Positions 33,011 through 45,965 are shown, numbered from the stretch's first letter. The stretch is 64,000 nt of DNA from Hansfordia pulvinata (GCA_006538405.1 BJKQ01000015.1:186001-250000), one strand, 5' to 3'. Numbers and translations are program-made. The notes: generated by a model from the letters alone, not told the origin.

Positions 33011-36000
33011 ATGGGAAAAGGGAAGAAGATTCTCAATCTGGGTGCCCCAATTCCCCAGAACAACCTTGCCGCAAGAGATGCTGCCCCTCGGCCCGGCTCT
33101 TCTTCTGCCCAACCCTCCTCCGCACGCAGCAAACCTTCGCCACGCCCCGCTCATCAAGGGTCTGATTATGACCAGCACACCAGCCCTCACTTTCGACTGC
33201 CCGACCGCCCCGAACACGACCAGGCTGTCACCCCTCGCAAACGCTCCTTCAGTAGCAGCAACCGCTCGAATGCGGGCCCCACTATTGCGACCACGCAAGC
33301 CAACCTGGACGAATATCGAGCCGTGCAACAGCACTTGCCATCAGGCTCCAGCAAGAAAAGGCGTCGCCACAAGCTCGACAGCTCTTACTCGACTATCGAC
33401 CACGTGTCGCCCGAAGCCGTGAGACAGATGCAGGCAATCTGCGATACCGATGATGAAGACGCCGATGACTCGGTCGAGCTAGTCCGTGCCACGTCTGCAG
33501 CAGGGCCATCGACCGAACCGACTGAGCCAACTGAGCCGACCGAACACTCACTTGACCATATTGGGAGCCGGTTCAAGCAGACGCCCGGTAATCATCGTGT
33601 CCGGGACCGGCCGGCCAGTCCTAAAGCTGTCGATTTATTCAGCGAAATCTGTGAGAGGACTGACCCAAAGAGACAACAAGTCACGGCCTCAACGATCGTT
33701 CGGGATGAGGGGGACGCAGACGAGCTCGCTTTGAGTGATGACAGCATTCAAGAAGCCGAGCAGGCCGCTCGAGGCACAATTCACCCCACAGTATTTCGGC
33801 GCAACAACGATGAAGCCTCGATGAAGACGCTGCGGCCCTCAGTTGAGGATGATACAAAGTCATACACAACAGCGGCGCGATGGGCAGAGGCAAGATGGGA
33901 TCTTCGCCGGGCGGTGTGTGGCAGACACTTCTATAACACCGCCGATCACGGCCGCTGTATCCTTGGATTCAATACTGTCCAGGGCAAGTCAGACTTTTCC
34001 GTACTTCGCGTCATAGAGTATGGCGGGATCTTGACCGACGTTGCGTTTCTCGAGGTCGAAGTCGGCAAGCTTAGAACGGTAACGAGCCCGGAAGAGTCGT
34101 GGCCATCAGAATATGCTGGAGTCTACATTACACGCCCCCCACCAGACACGAAACTACCAGAGACCCTTCTTCTGGAATTCGAATCAAACGAGCATCTGAA
34201 TCAATTCTGTGAATGGGCACAGGCAGAGGGTTCGCGAAATCCTCGCTTCAAGCATCGCCATAAGCCCTCGTAAGTCTGCACGGATTCCCACAACCCGCAT
34301 CCTTGCTGACTTCAACTAGAACCATACTTTGGAAGGAAATGACGAATTTGTACACTAATGCTGTGAAGTATAAGGCCGCCTCGGGCCGGGTCAAGCGAGT
34401 AGATTCCTCAGATATTCAGCTCATGAAACACAGACAACGTGGCTCCAGGAGCGAAACCATCACATCACCTCAGGCTGCGCAGAGGGTGCGCATCACCAGT
34501 ACTTCATCCCGGCCTAAGTTAAGAGACCAGATGCAGCCCTCCAGTCGATCTCAAAATGGCTCCGCGCAGGAGTCAGCTCACTTTGTAGTTGACGACGACG
34601 AAGACGAGCTGGCACCAGATGCTCTCCATAATGGTAGGCGGCAGCGTCAAGATCACATTCATGAGGAGGATGTTCCACCAGATCCTCCTTCGCCCGAGCT
34701 GGGCCACGTCATGTCTGACTTGCCCTTGACAAGAATCGACAAATCTGGGCGTCCTGCTGCACGGATATCCCAAGGGAAGCGCCCTTCCTCAGCCTCTTCC
34801 ACTACCCTGGGGGCTTCACCTGAAGGACACCAGCCTAAGAGACGTAGGCGGGAACTCTCTCCCCAGTTGCATCGACACTCGCCACCCACTCGATGGACAG
34901 ATCAACACCCCGATTACAAGAAACAATGGCGCAACTCGCTGGTCTTCCCTGCAATGGGCAAGAATCGGGCGACTGTGGATATCGGCGACATTCCCAGGCT
35001 CGATGAAGAAGAATTTCTCAACGACAACCTCATCGTATTCTACCTTCGATACCTTCAGCATGAACTCGAGACGAAAAGACAGGATATTGCCAAAAGGGTT
35101 CATTTCCACAACACATATTTCTTTGAGCAGCTGAAGCCGGTTCGAGGTGGCGATATCAATTACGACAATGTCAGAAGCTGGACAACCAAGGTTGATCTCT
35201 TCGAGAAGGACTACATTGTGGTACCCATCAATGAGAATTCGCATTGGTTCGTCGCAATTATCTACAATGCGCCCAAGCTCTTACCCAAGATTGCGGACGA
35301 CCCGCAAGTGGGAGAGCCGCTGGATGCGGGCTCGGGCGGCCAAGAAGAGAAATCAGAGTCGCGAGAAATCCCAGCCGACAACGCTCCCGATTGCCCTGAA
35401 GGGGACGTCGCTAACGACGCGTCCAGCCACATGGGGGAGGTTGTCGGATCTCTGAGTCACCTGTCTGTGGGGTCAAGCCCGTCGGGTCGTCAAGCGCACG
35501 ACACTGCAAACCGATATAATACAGCCCAGGACAGTGAAAAAGATGATGCGCAGAAAGCTGAAGTTGAGAAGGGGGCAGTGAAAGATCCGGCGGAAGAGGA
35601 ACCCGAACAGCCGAAGTCTCGATCCGCCAAATCCCAACCAGTGCGCCAGAAGGGCGCCAAAAGAAATAGCATGGGGCCTCGAAAGCATGACGTCGGCCAG
35701 CCTAAGATCATCACCCTCGACTCCCTCGGAGGTGGACATTCACGCATCTGCACCATTCTGAAGAAGTATCTCGTCTCTGAACTTCGGGACAAAAAAGGCA
35801 TTGAGATCGATTCGCCCGGATCATTGGGCATGACAGCAAAGGGTCTCCCGGAGCAAACAAACCATTGCGACTGTGGAGTTTTCCTTCTCGGTTACATGGA
35901 GCATTTCTTGAAAGACCCTGATGAGTTCATTCGGTGTATTCTCCAGCAGGAACCTATCGAATGGAGTCTCAATCCGTCCGACATCCGCAACAAGCTCAGG

Positions 36001-36906
36001 GCGGTGGTTTTCAAGCTTCAAAATGAGCAACAGGCCCGTGAGGATGCAGAGAGAGCTGAGAAACAGAGGAAGCGAGATGCTAAGCGCGCCAAATCAAACG
36101 CTCTGAGATCAAGCGAAGCGCCAGAGAAGGCCGACGACATTGAGGAGTTGCGTTCGAAGCCAGATTCAGCTGCAAATGGCACGGTTTCTGCAAAGCCAGG
36201 GGAGGAAGCGGTCGGTCCAGATTCGCCTGCAAAATCCACTGAACCTGGACCGGAGGAAAAAAAGTCGCACAAGTCATCCCAACCCTCTGGTGCTCTGCTA
36301 GAAGGCACAATCTCAGAGGACAAGAGCCCGTCTGATGGTGTTCTGCTGAATACCCCACCACGCACTGGCAAAAATGACGCCCAGTACCCGCACGCCTCTG
36401 GGACACCAAATACACCTGTTGGTCTTAAGCGTGGCCCGGGAGCTTATCCATCCTCCCCTGTCGAAACCAATGGCACGCACAATGCCAACGACCACCACGT
36501 GTCTGACAGAAAGAGATCGCCGAGCCCGGACCGAGACGAGATTCAGAAGAACCTGCTCCCACCGCTGGAGTTCTCGGATCAGCCCTCGCCGCGGAAAACA
36601 AGATCGGCGGCCGAAATTATCGACGTCGACGAGGATAAGGTACCAACGCAGGTTGAGACGACAGGTCGAAAACTGCCGATCCATGTGGAGATACCGTCTG
36701 CCGACTTTTATCACAGGACGAACGACGAGGTGCCTGCGTTTATGAAATCCTCAAAGCCCGTCAGGCAGTATAGTGGCAGCCATCATCAATCCACAGTACC
36801 CAGCTCTGCCAGGAGGAAAGGGCAGGGTCTATCTGCGAAATTGCAGGAACCAAGGAATAGGGTGAAAGAAGAAATTGTTGTGGACTCGGACGATGACAGC
36901 TCTTGA
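33011..36906 (+). CDS. ULP2: SUMO-specific protease, ULP2/SENP6-7 type (peptidase C48)
   Basis: Predicted nuclear cysteine protease that trims poly-SUMO chains. Exons 33011-34269 and 34320-36906, 1281 residues. Residues about 260-420 form an ordered N-terminal region; the catalytic domain runs from about residue 615 (YKKQWRNSLVFPA). Catalytic residues visible: His728 in NSHWFVAII, Asp887 in ITLDSLGG, and Cys938 in QTNHCDCGVFLLGYM with the upstream Gln of the oxyanion hole. About 160 mostly acidic and Ser-rich residues separate His from Asp, the split-domain arrangement of ULP2/SENP6-7 rather than ULP1. The long disordered C-terminal tail ends EEIVVDSDDDSS, a good SUMO-interacting-motif candidate (IVVDSDDD). 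An upstream ATG at 32925 joined through a 62-nt intron would add nine residues. Confidence 0.88.
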
Positions 36907-37640
36907 CTGGCATCTGGCTTGACTGCAGGGTGCAGACCAGTCATTGGAGGACTGAGCTGGAGGGCGAGCAGAAGGCCAATCGACGGCCACGCACAAGAAC
37001 AGTGTCTAACTAGCTTGGCTGGGATGATTGAGAGGCGGCCGTCGGTGTGGGAATCGATGTGTGGGGTTTGTCATGAAAGATACGCTCAGGCTGGCAGCTT
37101 TAACGAAGCCTACGAGTTCTGGAGTTGGTTTGGCGTGTTTCGACTGTCATTTCTAGCCCGCATTTGCTCTGATGCCAGATAGATACCCATTCAGACCCAT
37201 AAAGCGGCATTGCGATCGATGAATTCAACCATCTTTTACGAATCTCCTAGTCATATTGTGACAAGGGCTGCGACAGTCAGTGACAGGGCCCAATACTAAT
37301 CACTACGCGGACCAGTGTTTCAAGGCCCGTGTTCTTCATTCTTAATACATTCATGCTTCTTTTTTTCTGCCTGGATAGGGTATCCCTCTGCTTCTCGGCG
37401 CCTGCTTGCAGCCAAGCTACAGCCGGCATCATCATCAACCCAGCCACAAGCCACTTGGCATCAACCCACGGATAGATATACACTTGCAGCTCTGTGCCCT
37501 GAGCACCACACGAGCTTCTCCCATCTCTCTCCTTTCCACACGAAAACCACCCCACAACAAGCCTTCATCCTCACCGTCTCCCGACTTTGACATGGCCCCC
37601 GCCCCCTTCATAGGAGCCCGGGGAAGGGGTTATTCAGAAA
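36907..37640. other. Intergenic region between ULP2 and SPC3
   Basis: Convergent 3' regions. AT-richer; nothing gene-like beyond short frames without start codons. Confidence 0.6.
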
Positions 37641-38510
37641 TCACTTGCTCCCGCTCTTCTTGCCGGCGGCGCCGGCGGCCTTCTGCTTGACGGCGGGCAG
37701 GGCGAAGGGCTCGCTGGCGCCGCCGGCGGGGCCGGCCATGCCCTTCCAGGGGCCGTAGTAGGAGCCGGGGGCCTGGTTCCAGGTCAGGGGGCCGACCCAG
37801 GGCTGGACGTTGTAGTGCAGGCGGAGGACGACGTCGTCGACCGAGGCGATGCGGCCGGTCGGGTGGGTGATCTGGTACTTGGGCCGCTGGTTCTTGAGGT
37901 GCAGGACGCCCCGGGAGGGGTCGGTGGCCTTGCCGGGGGGCACGGAGCGGCGGAGCTTCTTGAGGGCTATGGGCCCCAGGTTGGACAGGTGGTCGGCCGA
38001 GGGCGAGGTGATGATCGAGTCCCAGATGACGGCCGTGTTGTTCTCCGAGGAGGAGGAGGAGGAGGACGACGACGAGGGGGTCTTGCTGGGGTTGCTGGCC
38101 CACTCGGCCGTGACGTAGACAAAGACCTGCTTGGTGTTCCAGGTGAAGAGGGACGAGAGGTCGGCGTCGAGCGAGAACTTGATGGCGGCATACTCCTCCT
38201 TCTTGGTGCTGTAGTAGTGGGGGCGGCCCTTGGAGCTGGGTTTGCGGGCGGGGGGGAATCAGCTTTTCCGTCCATTGCACCATTTGCAGACGAGACGGGC
38301 GGGAAGAGGGATTTGGAAGAGCAAAGGAAGAACAAGAAAAGGAAAAAATAGAAAAAATTGGACTTACACCTGAACGTGGGTGGCCCGGAGGGTCGAGGTC
38401 GGGGTACGCGGGCTGGCAAAGTCGGAGGCGGCGATGAGGGCGGCGACGACAAAGGCGACCGTCGTGAAGAAGCCAAAGACGTTCTGCAGCCTCGTCACAG
38501 AGTTGAACAT
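37641..38510 (-). CDS. SPC3: Signal peptidase complex subunit 3 (SPC22/23)
   Basis: Subunit of the ER signal peptidase complex, needed for cleavage of secretory signal sequences. Exons 38510-38368 and 38235-37641, 245 residues. The N-terminus MFNSVTRLQNVFGFFTTVAF begins a single membrane anchor (about residues 12-30), and the rest is lumenal. Family segments: TRLQNVFGFFTT, KKEEYAAIKFSLDADLSSLF, FTWNTKQVFVYVTAEW, KYQITHPTG, and VVLRLHYNVQPWVGPLTWN. A Ser run (residues about 104-115, TCC/TCG codons) interrupts the lumenal domain and is unusual. The C-terminus is Lys/Ala-rich. The splice uses GTAAGT and CCCAG and keeps frame. Confidence 0.9.
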
Positions 38511-40144
38511 GATGGGCTGATTGGGTCTGGTTCTCGCGGATCGGGACCGAGGGAAAAGTCGTGTGGGCGCGTGCCTTTCTTGCTTCCGCTGAGCCTGGCG
38601 CTCGCTCTGTCTTTGCGGCTTCCGTGTAGGTGGTCTTTTTTTTCTTTTCCCTTATTGGTTTCCCCTCTTCTATTTTCCTGTTCTCGTCGCGGAAGATCGG
38701 TCGCAGAATTGGGAATGTCGCGTGGGCTCGGGGCTCGCTTTCTCGTTTTGGTTCCGGCCGGCGTCTGTGCTGTCCGTCGCACGAGGGAGGAAAGTGGGCT
38801 GGCGGGCGCTGGCGGAGGTTCGCGGCAACGAGCAGACGAGACGAGACGAGACGGGGCGAGAGGGTTGCCTGTTGTCTGCCGTGTGCTGAAGGGTGAAGGG
38901 TGCACGGGGGTCGGTCAAAGGCAGCGAGGGCGGCGGATGTCGAAAGCGCAATCCGAAGGCCAGATGCACGCCGGGCACATGCTACGAGTACACGAGTACA
39001 ACAGGCGCCGACGCTCTAATGGACACAGTTCCAATGATTATGACAGCACTGCGACTTGGGGATCGACAGGGTGCCAGGGTCCGCCCAGACTGCCGTACCG
39101 GTACATGGGAGCGACTAGCGCTGTCAGGCCACGTTGTACCCCGATAGCTGGAAAGGGTTCATGCCAGCTCCCTCCAGGCTTCTCACCCCAACGTCCATTT
39201 CTCCAGTCAAAGTTCTGGTACTCGCTCAACTCTCTTTCTATTTTTGTCCGCCTACATGTTGCCAGCAGGTACCTACCTTACATACCTGGTACTCGTAGGT
39301 ATCCGTAGTAGCAGAGTCTCTCTTGTGCAGATACACCGCGTGGCCGAAAGGATGGCCAAGTTGCCCACGGAGCAGGCCACGAAATATGCGAGTTCTTCGC
39401 GCCGTTTCCCTCGATATCGCGTCACGTATCCGCAGTGACGCCCATCGAGCAGAACGTCACCGCCCATCCAACAAATCAGCATCGTCTTCCAGATTCCATT
39501 CTTTTTATACATGGGCAGACTACCAGACATATATGCACTGCAGCAACACCGCCCGGCTTGTACAGGCCGGCAACTGTCCCCTTCTCCTCGTGCCTCTTGA
39601 TAGGCAGGTAGGCACGTCTTGTCGTCAGATCCATCATGCCAGCAGGTCAATACTTAAACATCCTTTCCTGAGCGCTGTGCAGACACCTTCAAATGCAGTC
39701 CACGCCCGACATGGAAAACCCTCTAACAGCGGCCCTTGGCGTTTTTAATGGTACATGGCTCCCCAGCAGGCCTGAGTTGTTCGGACCTCACGGCCCTCTG
39801 TCCGCCTCTTCGCTCTTCCTCCACGTTCGAGGCTGGTGCAGGCCGTGGCCCTGGGGGGAGCATTGGGTCTATCGTCGTCAGTCGAAGCCGAGGCGCCATG
39901 TTGGCGCCCATGGTCCCCGAGGTTGCAGGTATAGTAAAACAAGATATTATGAGAAATAGTGGCACATGCCGGGCGGCTGGTCGGTAATTATGATAGGTTC
40001 GGGCGCACCGTCAGACCCCCGGCCGACGGGCGCCTCGTGTTGCGGACCGTGCCGCCCGGCATCTTTTTCAAGTCGCAATAGAGTGGAGGTGGCTGATCGA
40101 GCATGCTTCCAGCCGATTCTGCGGCCTAGCTTGTCAGATCAAGC
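38511..40144. other. Intergenic region
   Basis: Promoter side of SPC3 on the left, 3' side of TOM40 on the right. Contains TACGAGTACACGAGTAC at about 38,983 and TACTCGTAGGTA words near 39,290. No gene supported. Confidence 0.55.
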
Positions 40145-41343
40145 TTAGAAGGGGATGTTGGGAGACGGCGGGGGGACGCCACCCAGCGCCTCCGCTTGTT
40201 GCTCAATCTCCTCGGCCGCCTCGATGGTGATACCCAGACCAACCTTGGCGGTTTGCTGCGCAACGTTAGTGACATTGTTTTGTGAATCACAAGGAATTGG
40301 GGGCATGGGACTCACCGTCGGGTGGTCAACCTCGGCGCAAATGGACATGGCGACAGCCGGAACCACGCGCTTCTCCAGCAGGCAGGCGAGCTTGCCCTTG
40401 GAGTCGACCTGGGCTCGGAAGGTAGACATGCGGAAGTCATACTTGACGCCAAAGGCGGTGACTCCCTCCTTCTGCATACCACCACCCATCATGCCCGCAG
40501 CTGCGGCGGGCACCATCTGCAGTGTCATGTCCACCCCAGCCTGCACCTTGTCCGACAGGCGGCGCCAGAAGGTCGACGTCAGGGCACCCTGGCCCGGGTG
40601 CAGCTGGGCGGTGCCGATCCAGTCGTTCGACTTGTAGCGGGCGCTGTACGACATGGCCGTCTCGGGGGGCTGCGTGAGGCCGGCTCGCTGCCAAACCGTC
40701 TCGACGCCGAGGGCGAGCTTGGGGGTGACGGCCTGGAGGTGGCTGAGGATGTAGATGCCGGTGAGGCCGCCCTCGAGGCACGAGGGGTTCAGCATCTTAA
40801 CGGAGGTGGTGAAGTCGCTGCCGGTGTACTCATGCTCGAGCTGGGTCATGTCCTGGCCGCCGATGGCGAATTGGGCCTTGCCGACGAGGTTTTGCGAGTA
40901 GCGGAAGTTGAAGCGGCTGTTGAGCGAGCCGTCGTTGTCCATGTTTCCTTGGAGAAAGACCTGAAGCAGGAGGGTTAACGGGGGTCATCTGGCAGGTGGG
41001 CGCCGGGGTCGGGTGGAAAGCAACTCACGTTGTTGGTACCGTACATGGCGGCAAAAGCGTAGGGCTTCATCTGCTCGCCCATGGCAAACTGGTGCGAGGC
41101 CTGGAAGAGAGGGGACATGCTGACGACCTTTGTCAGGTCGGCGCGCAGACCGGTGTGCATGAGGTTGGTGAGGGAGACCTCGCGCTTGACCTCCTTGTCG
41201 AGCATCTCAATGGAACCCGGGTTGGACAGGCCGAGCTTGGCACGGCGGTCCGAGAAGGACTGGTAGACATTGGAAACGGCGTGGGCCAGGGGGTTGTTGG
41301 ACAGGAAGCCCAGAGAGGCCTCGAGCGACGATGTGGAGGCCAT
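40145..41343 (-). CDS. TOM40: Mitochondrial import receptor subunit Tom40
   Basis: Beta-barrel channel of the outer-membrane TOM complex through which almost all mitochondrial precursors pass. Exons 41343-41029, 40960-40316, 40255-40145; 356 residues, typical of fungal Tom40. Recognisable segments: [89 protein letters not shown], and a C-terminal GLGITIEA strand resembling a mitochondrial beta-signal region (KVGLGITIE). Met/Gly-rich loop [13 protein letters not shown] lies before the last strands. The intron 2 branch site is a perfect CTAAC. Minus-strand promoter DNA lies beyond 41344. Confidence 0.93.
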
Positions 41344-43567
41344 TGTGTTGTGAAGAGTGCGGGCGCGTTCGGGGGCGGCAAGCTGGCGAGAAAGCTACGC
41401 GATGGCGGCTATAGGGAACCCGAGATGATGACGCGAACAAGCGTTGGGCGGGAGTCGCGTCGCCGGGGGACCGTCGCGGTAGGGGGAGAAGGGGAGGAAA
41501 GCGGACTCTGAAAAACCGCAAGGATATGGATGAAGCGGGTGGATGGAGAGGCGTGATGGGTTGTGGTCGGTCGCGGTGATGGGGATGGGAGAGGCGAGGT
41601 TGAAGGCGAGGTGGTGAGGCCGGCAGGTCAGCAGCAATAAGGGAGAGCAGCCCAGTCCGACGGTAGCTGCGTTGAAAAATCAAAATTTCTCCATGGATCT
41701 TGGACGGCCCAGCATGACCTTGATTGCAAGTAGCGTCGCGCCGGTTTTGGGCGAGAAGGTACCTTTCGCAGGCTACGTCCAGTCCCGGCGTCGACGCGGT
41801 GCCAGCCCCATACAAAACGGAATGGTCTCTGAGGTCCGTTCTGCACCGACCTGGATTTAGGTACCGCGCCGTGCGAGGTACAAGTAGAAACCTAAGATCT
41901 ACTCGTCCCACACCCGTAAACGGGCTTTCTAAACAGTATCAAATACTGGGATTCCTGTAAGCTCTGGGCGTACGGGCCGCTACGTCACTTCTTCACCATC
42001 AGGGTCCCGTCCCCAAAATGGAGCCATATCGTCGCGTCGAGACAATTATCTCAATGCGGGAAGATTGGTGACGGTGGACCACAAGAATGCTATGCTTGCC
42101 AACCTCAACGTACGATGACATGTCCTAGAGAACGGGAGTTGTTGGTAATCCGTTAAAGTTCCATGCTGAGGCACTCATTCATTGCACGCAATAAGGAGGC
42201 TGCTGCTGTTCGAGATGAGACTAATCGGCCAGGCAGGCCATGATCACGCCGGTGACTAGAATTTGGACAGATATGTTTTCCATCTTCAAAGGTCGTTACA
42301 TTCGGGAGTGGGGGGTGGAAATTCCAAACTGGCGTAAAGGCGGCTGCACTTATGACAGCATCAGCAGCTGATAGAAAATCACGTTCTATGCTGGGAAGAG
42401 TACCATCGGCGGTTCTTTCGCACGGGCGTCTGGAAGAAGGTACTTCGTTAGGGAGACTTCCAGCCCAAGCCGAGGCGGCGCGCTTGGGCGTTCTTAAGAC
42501 GCTGAAACTCGACGAGACTAAGAGTCCATTCACTACGCCGTGCCCCCGACCTCGTGAAAATCAAGCCGATTGATGGCGATTCGCAAAAAGTGACCCTTTA
42601 ACAGAAGGTGTATCTCTCTTTTCTTCTCTGGAAACCTAGGCACCCCAGCGGAAGGGTCAACGCCCACACGAGTCCGAATAAGCGTGCCATCCGATTTAAG
42701 ACTTGATATCCTACATAACATGCAGGAAACATCCATGTGGCAAGAGTCTTTACCTAGGTACCTGACCTAGTTTTGAAGGTAGTCAACTCGTTTCGGGGGC
42801 CTCCGTTTCCCAGCAACAGCTCTGACCTTACAGAGGGGTCAGATCCTCTCCTGTGGTGGATAGTTGCAATGTCTGAATTATAGAATGCCCGTGATTCGAC
42901 CTCACTTCGGTTCTCACTCTATACCTGTTAGTACTCGTGCCCCAAGGCAGTCCCGGCCGGCCAGCTTTTAGCTGCAGTGGGCTATAGAGGTGGTGGTGGA
43001 ACCCCTCCAGCACCAGACGGAACCGGGGTGCAGTACCTATTGGATGTTAGGTATAGGTACGGTACCTACCTACCTCCTTCAAAGGACCAACGACTTGTTA
43101 GTGGACGGTCAGCGATGACGCGGGCGCGATATGGTTTGCCGTAATCGTACATACTCGTACCTCCATACCGTCTGCGTCTTATCTGATCACCTGCACGTTT
43201 TCGCACCTGCCTGACACCGCGCCGCCATCGCCATTCCCGGCTGCACCTTCCGGCCCTCCGCCCTCCGCCCCTCCTCCGGCGAGCCTCCCTCCGTCGACGA
43301 AGTACCCCTCCGGCCCGAAGTGCCCGACCCTCGCTGCCCTCCTCCCCCTGCAACCTCACCTCTTGTTGGATCCATCCATCTTTCTGTCTCCCTCCCGTCC
43401 GTCCGTCCGTCCGTCCGTCCGTCCGTCTGTCCGCCCGGCTGGCTCTGAGTCGCTGTCCCGCCTGCCGCCTGCCGCCTGCCCCTCCTGCCCCTCCTGCGCC
43501 TGCGACGCGCCCCTCGCGCCCTTCGCGCCTCTCGCTCGCCCTCGCTCTCCCGCCGCCGCCCGCCATC
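41344..43567. other. Intergenic region between divergent TOM40 and phosphofructo-2-kinase
   Basis: About 2.2 kb. GGTAGGTA/TACCTACC words cluster near 43,045-43,075. A CCGT tetranucleotide repeat lies at about 43,396-43,427 in the kinase leader. A minus-strand open frame at 42153-42533 starts only at GTG and is not supported. Confidence 0.55.
43396..43427. repeat. CCGT tetranucleotide repeat
   Basis: About seven tandem CGTC units in the pyrimidine-rich leader upstream of the phosphofructo-2-kinase gene. Confidence 0.85.
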
Positions 43568-45733
43568 ATGGATACCCTTCTGTAAGTTGCTGGCCGCTTC
43601 CCTGCCTGACCAGCCCCTCTTCCTATCACCACCATCCTTCTCCCCTCGTTCACCGGGCTGGCCAGTCTCTTCTTCCAAGACTTTCATCCTAGCGTTCCTG
43701 CCCGCCTAGGTACCTTCAAATCCTACTGCGTCAGCCACCTCGCGCGCAAAGGTGCTTCTCAGAACCAGAATGCCACTTTGCACTTTGCATGACCTATCTC
43801 CTTGCATCGTTACCAGACATATATGCCCAGACAGGTCCAGCTGGGCGACCTCGTTCGCCTCAACTTGCCCCCTGCTGACCCCCGCAGCACTGCCGATATA
43901 GCTGCCAACGCGCCACGCTACCGCCGCAAGAGCAGCACCTTCATCGATGGCATCCACGATGTCCCCGAGGATGCTGATATGGCTCCCGCCCAGCTCTACA
44001 GCACCATGTCGGGCCGTCTGTTCCACTCGGGTCGTATTGCGATAGTCATGGTGGGACTCCCGGCCCGCGGTAAAACGTACGTCCCCTCTTCCCGAGACCG
44101 CGTCGTCTCTTGGTTCAAGCTTGCATGGCACTGACAAGCAGCCACAGCCACATCTCCGTGTCCATGGCTCGCTACCTGCAATGGCTCGGAGTCAAGACCC
44201 GCATCTTCCACCTCGGTGACTACAGGCGCGCAACCGTCGGCGAGGGAGGCGACGTTCCAGAAGACTACTTCTTCCCCGACGCCTCCCCCTCCTCCGTCAT
44301 GTTGAGGCAGAAAATACTCAAGAAGTGCCGCGAAGACATTTACGGCTGGCTGAATCACGAAAATGGCCAGGTCGCCATCTACGATGCCGTCAACCCTACC
44401 GCGAGCGGCCGTCGCTCGCTCGCAAAGGAATTCGCCAAGCACGACGTCCAGGTACGTTACTTGTCGCGGCATCATCCGATACCCCCCGTGGCTAACAAAG
44501 CATTCAAAGACACTGTTTCTTGAGTCATATGTGGATAACGATAACCTGCTCCGGGACAATGCTCGGAATGTCAAGATTGGTTCCCCCGACGTAAGCAGAC
44601 GATGTCCACCCCAGATCTTTACACTCGCCCGACAGTGAGCAATCATCTAACCAAACTCCCCAAAAGTTTGCCGAGATGGAACCAGATGAGGCTGCCCAGC
44701 TCTACCTTCACCGTCTTGAGCAGAAGATCCCTACCTTTGAGACGATGGACGAGAAGGAGCTCAATTACATCAAAATGATCAACGCGGGGGAGAAGTTCTT
44801 CTACAACAACGTCTCTTTCAACTACCTCTCGCATCGCATCGTCTTCTACCTCACCAACACACACATCAAGTCGCGGACCACCTTCTTCGCCCGCGCCGGC
44901 TCTGCCACCGAGGAGGAAAGCTACAAGGCGGATGCACCCTTGTCTGAAGAGGGCCGTGTCTACGCTAAGACACTCGCCGACACACTAATTAAGCACCGCG
45001 AGCAGGAGCATCAGCAAGCCGCTATGGAAAAGGGGCCCCGAAGGACGCCCCTCTCCGCCCACTGACCGTGTGGTGCTCCACACGAATTCGAACACAGGAG
45101 ACGGCCGACGCCTTCGAGGAGTATGGTTACAAGATTCGGCAGCGCAGCCAAATGTCCCAGATAAATCCAGGGGTCTGCGAGCGCCTGTCGGATCGCGCCA
45201 TCCGCCGCCTCTACCCAGACGAGGTGGAAAAGCATGATCTCGACCCCTATCACCATCGGTACCCGCGTGCCGAGTCGTATCACGACCTGGCTGTGCGCCT
45301 CGAGCCCATCATCCTCGAACTGGAGCGCGAGCAGAATGATCTGCTTATCATCGCTCACGAGAGTGTACTGCGTGTCCTCTACGCCTACCTCATGCACTGC
45401 AGCACAATGGATATCCCTAAACTCAAGTTTCCTCGCTCCGAGATCATCGAAATTGTTCCCGCGGCATACCAGAATGAGGCCAAGCGCATCCCGGTCCCTG
45501 GTGTCACCGACCACGCCACCACCACTGGCAACTTTCCTAATTCTCCAGGCGATATCCGTGCCTCTGCGGCTCCCAGCGGCGTCGCCACCCCAGCCGCCCT
45601 CCCCGACGGCGCCATTCCGCCCCCTGCGGCAACAGGTACTGGCTTCCCGGGTCTCAGTGCCGAGCAGCACGTCCAACCACCCGAGAACGCCGGCGCGAAA
45701 GCCATTAAGGAGAAGCAATCCGACTTTGACTAG
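43568..45733 (+). CDS. 6-phosphofructo-2-kinase / fructose-2,6-bisphosphatase-like, phosphatase half degenerate
   Basis: Makes fructose-2,6-bisphosphate, the allosteric controller of glycolysis. Exons: 43568-43581, 43817-44076, 44148-44451, 44510-44590, 44667-45733. The kinase half has the Walker A motif GLPARGKT (formed across a splice), VSMARYLQWLGVKTRIFHLGDYRR and YDAVNPTASGRR. The C-terminal histidine-phosphatase fold is recognisable (LSEEGRVYA, STRIRTQETA, LLIIAHESVLRVLYAYL). However, the catalytic RHG is RAG here, with Ala (about residue 297) in place of the phospho-accepting His, so phosphatase activity is doubtful. One frame break, mended by an extra G at 45032-45035, joins MEKG to APKDAPLRPLTVWCS. 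Exon 1 is in phase only if one C is also missing at 43575-43577; otherwise translation may begin at the ATG at 43823, making 43568-43585 a five-codon upstream ORF. Confidence 0.85.
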
Positions 45734-45965
45734 ACGAACGAGCAAAGGGCGACATGTGTGCCCACTTCCGGACAAGGAAGGTATTGCAAGAGGCTGTGAC
45801 TGAGTCGAGGGATGGACGGGCTGCCAGTCAGGAGGGGGGGATTTCCCGCCCGACTGTTGAGTATGGTGCGTTCGGCAGGGCGAATGGCCGGGACAGACAA
45901 ACATCATACTCACCCCGCGCGATGCCAATACTCTGCCTCTATTGTAACCAGTCTAAAGAAAGGGC

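Noticed and set aside
32271..33422. 383-codon plus-strand frame overlapping the ULP2 start
   Set aside because: Pro/Ser/Arg-rich reading of a CT-rich leader in another frame than ULP2.
42153..42533. 126-codon minus-strand frame
   Set aside because: Begins at GTG, lacks family features and splice sites.
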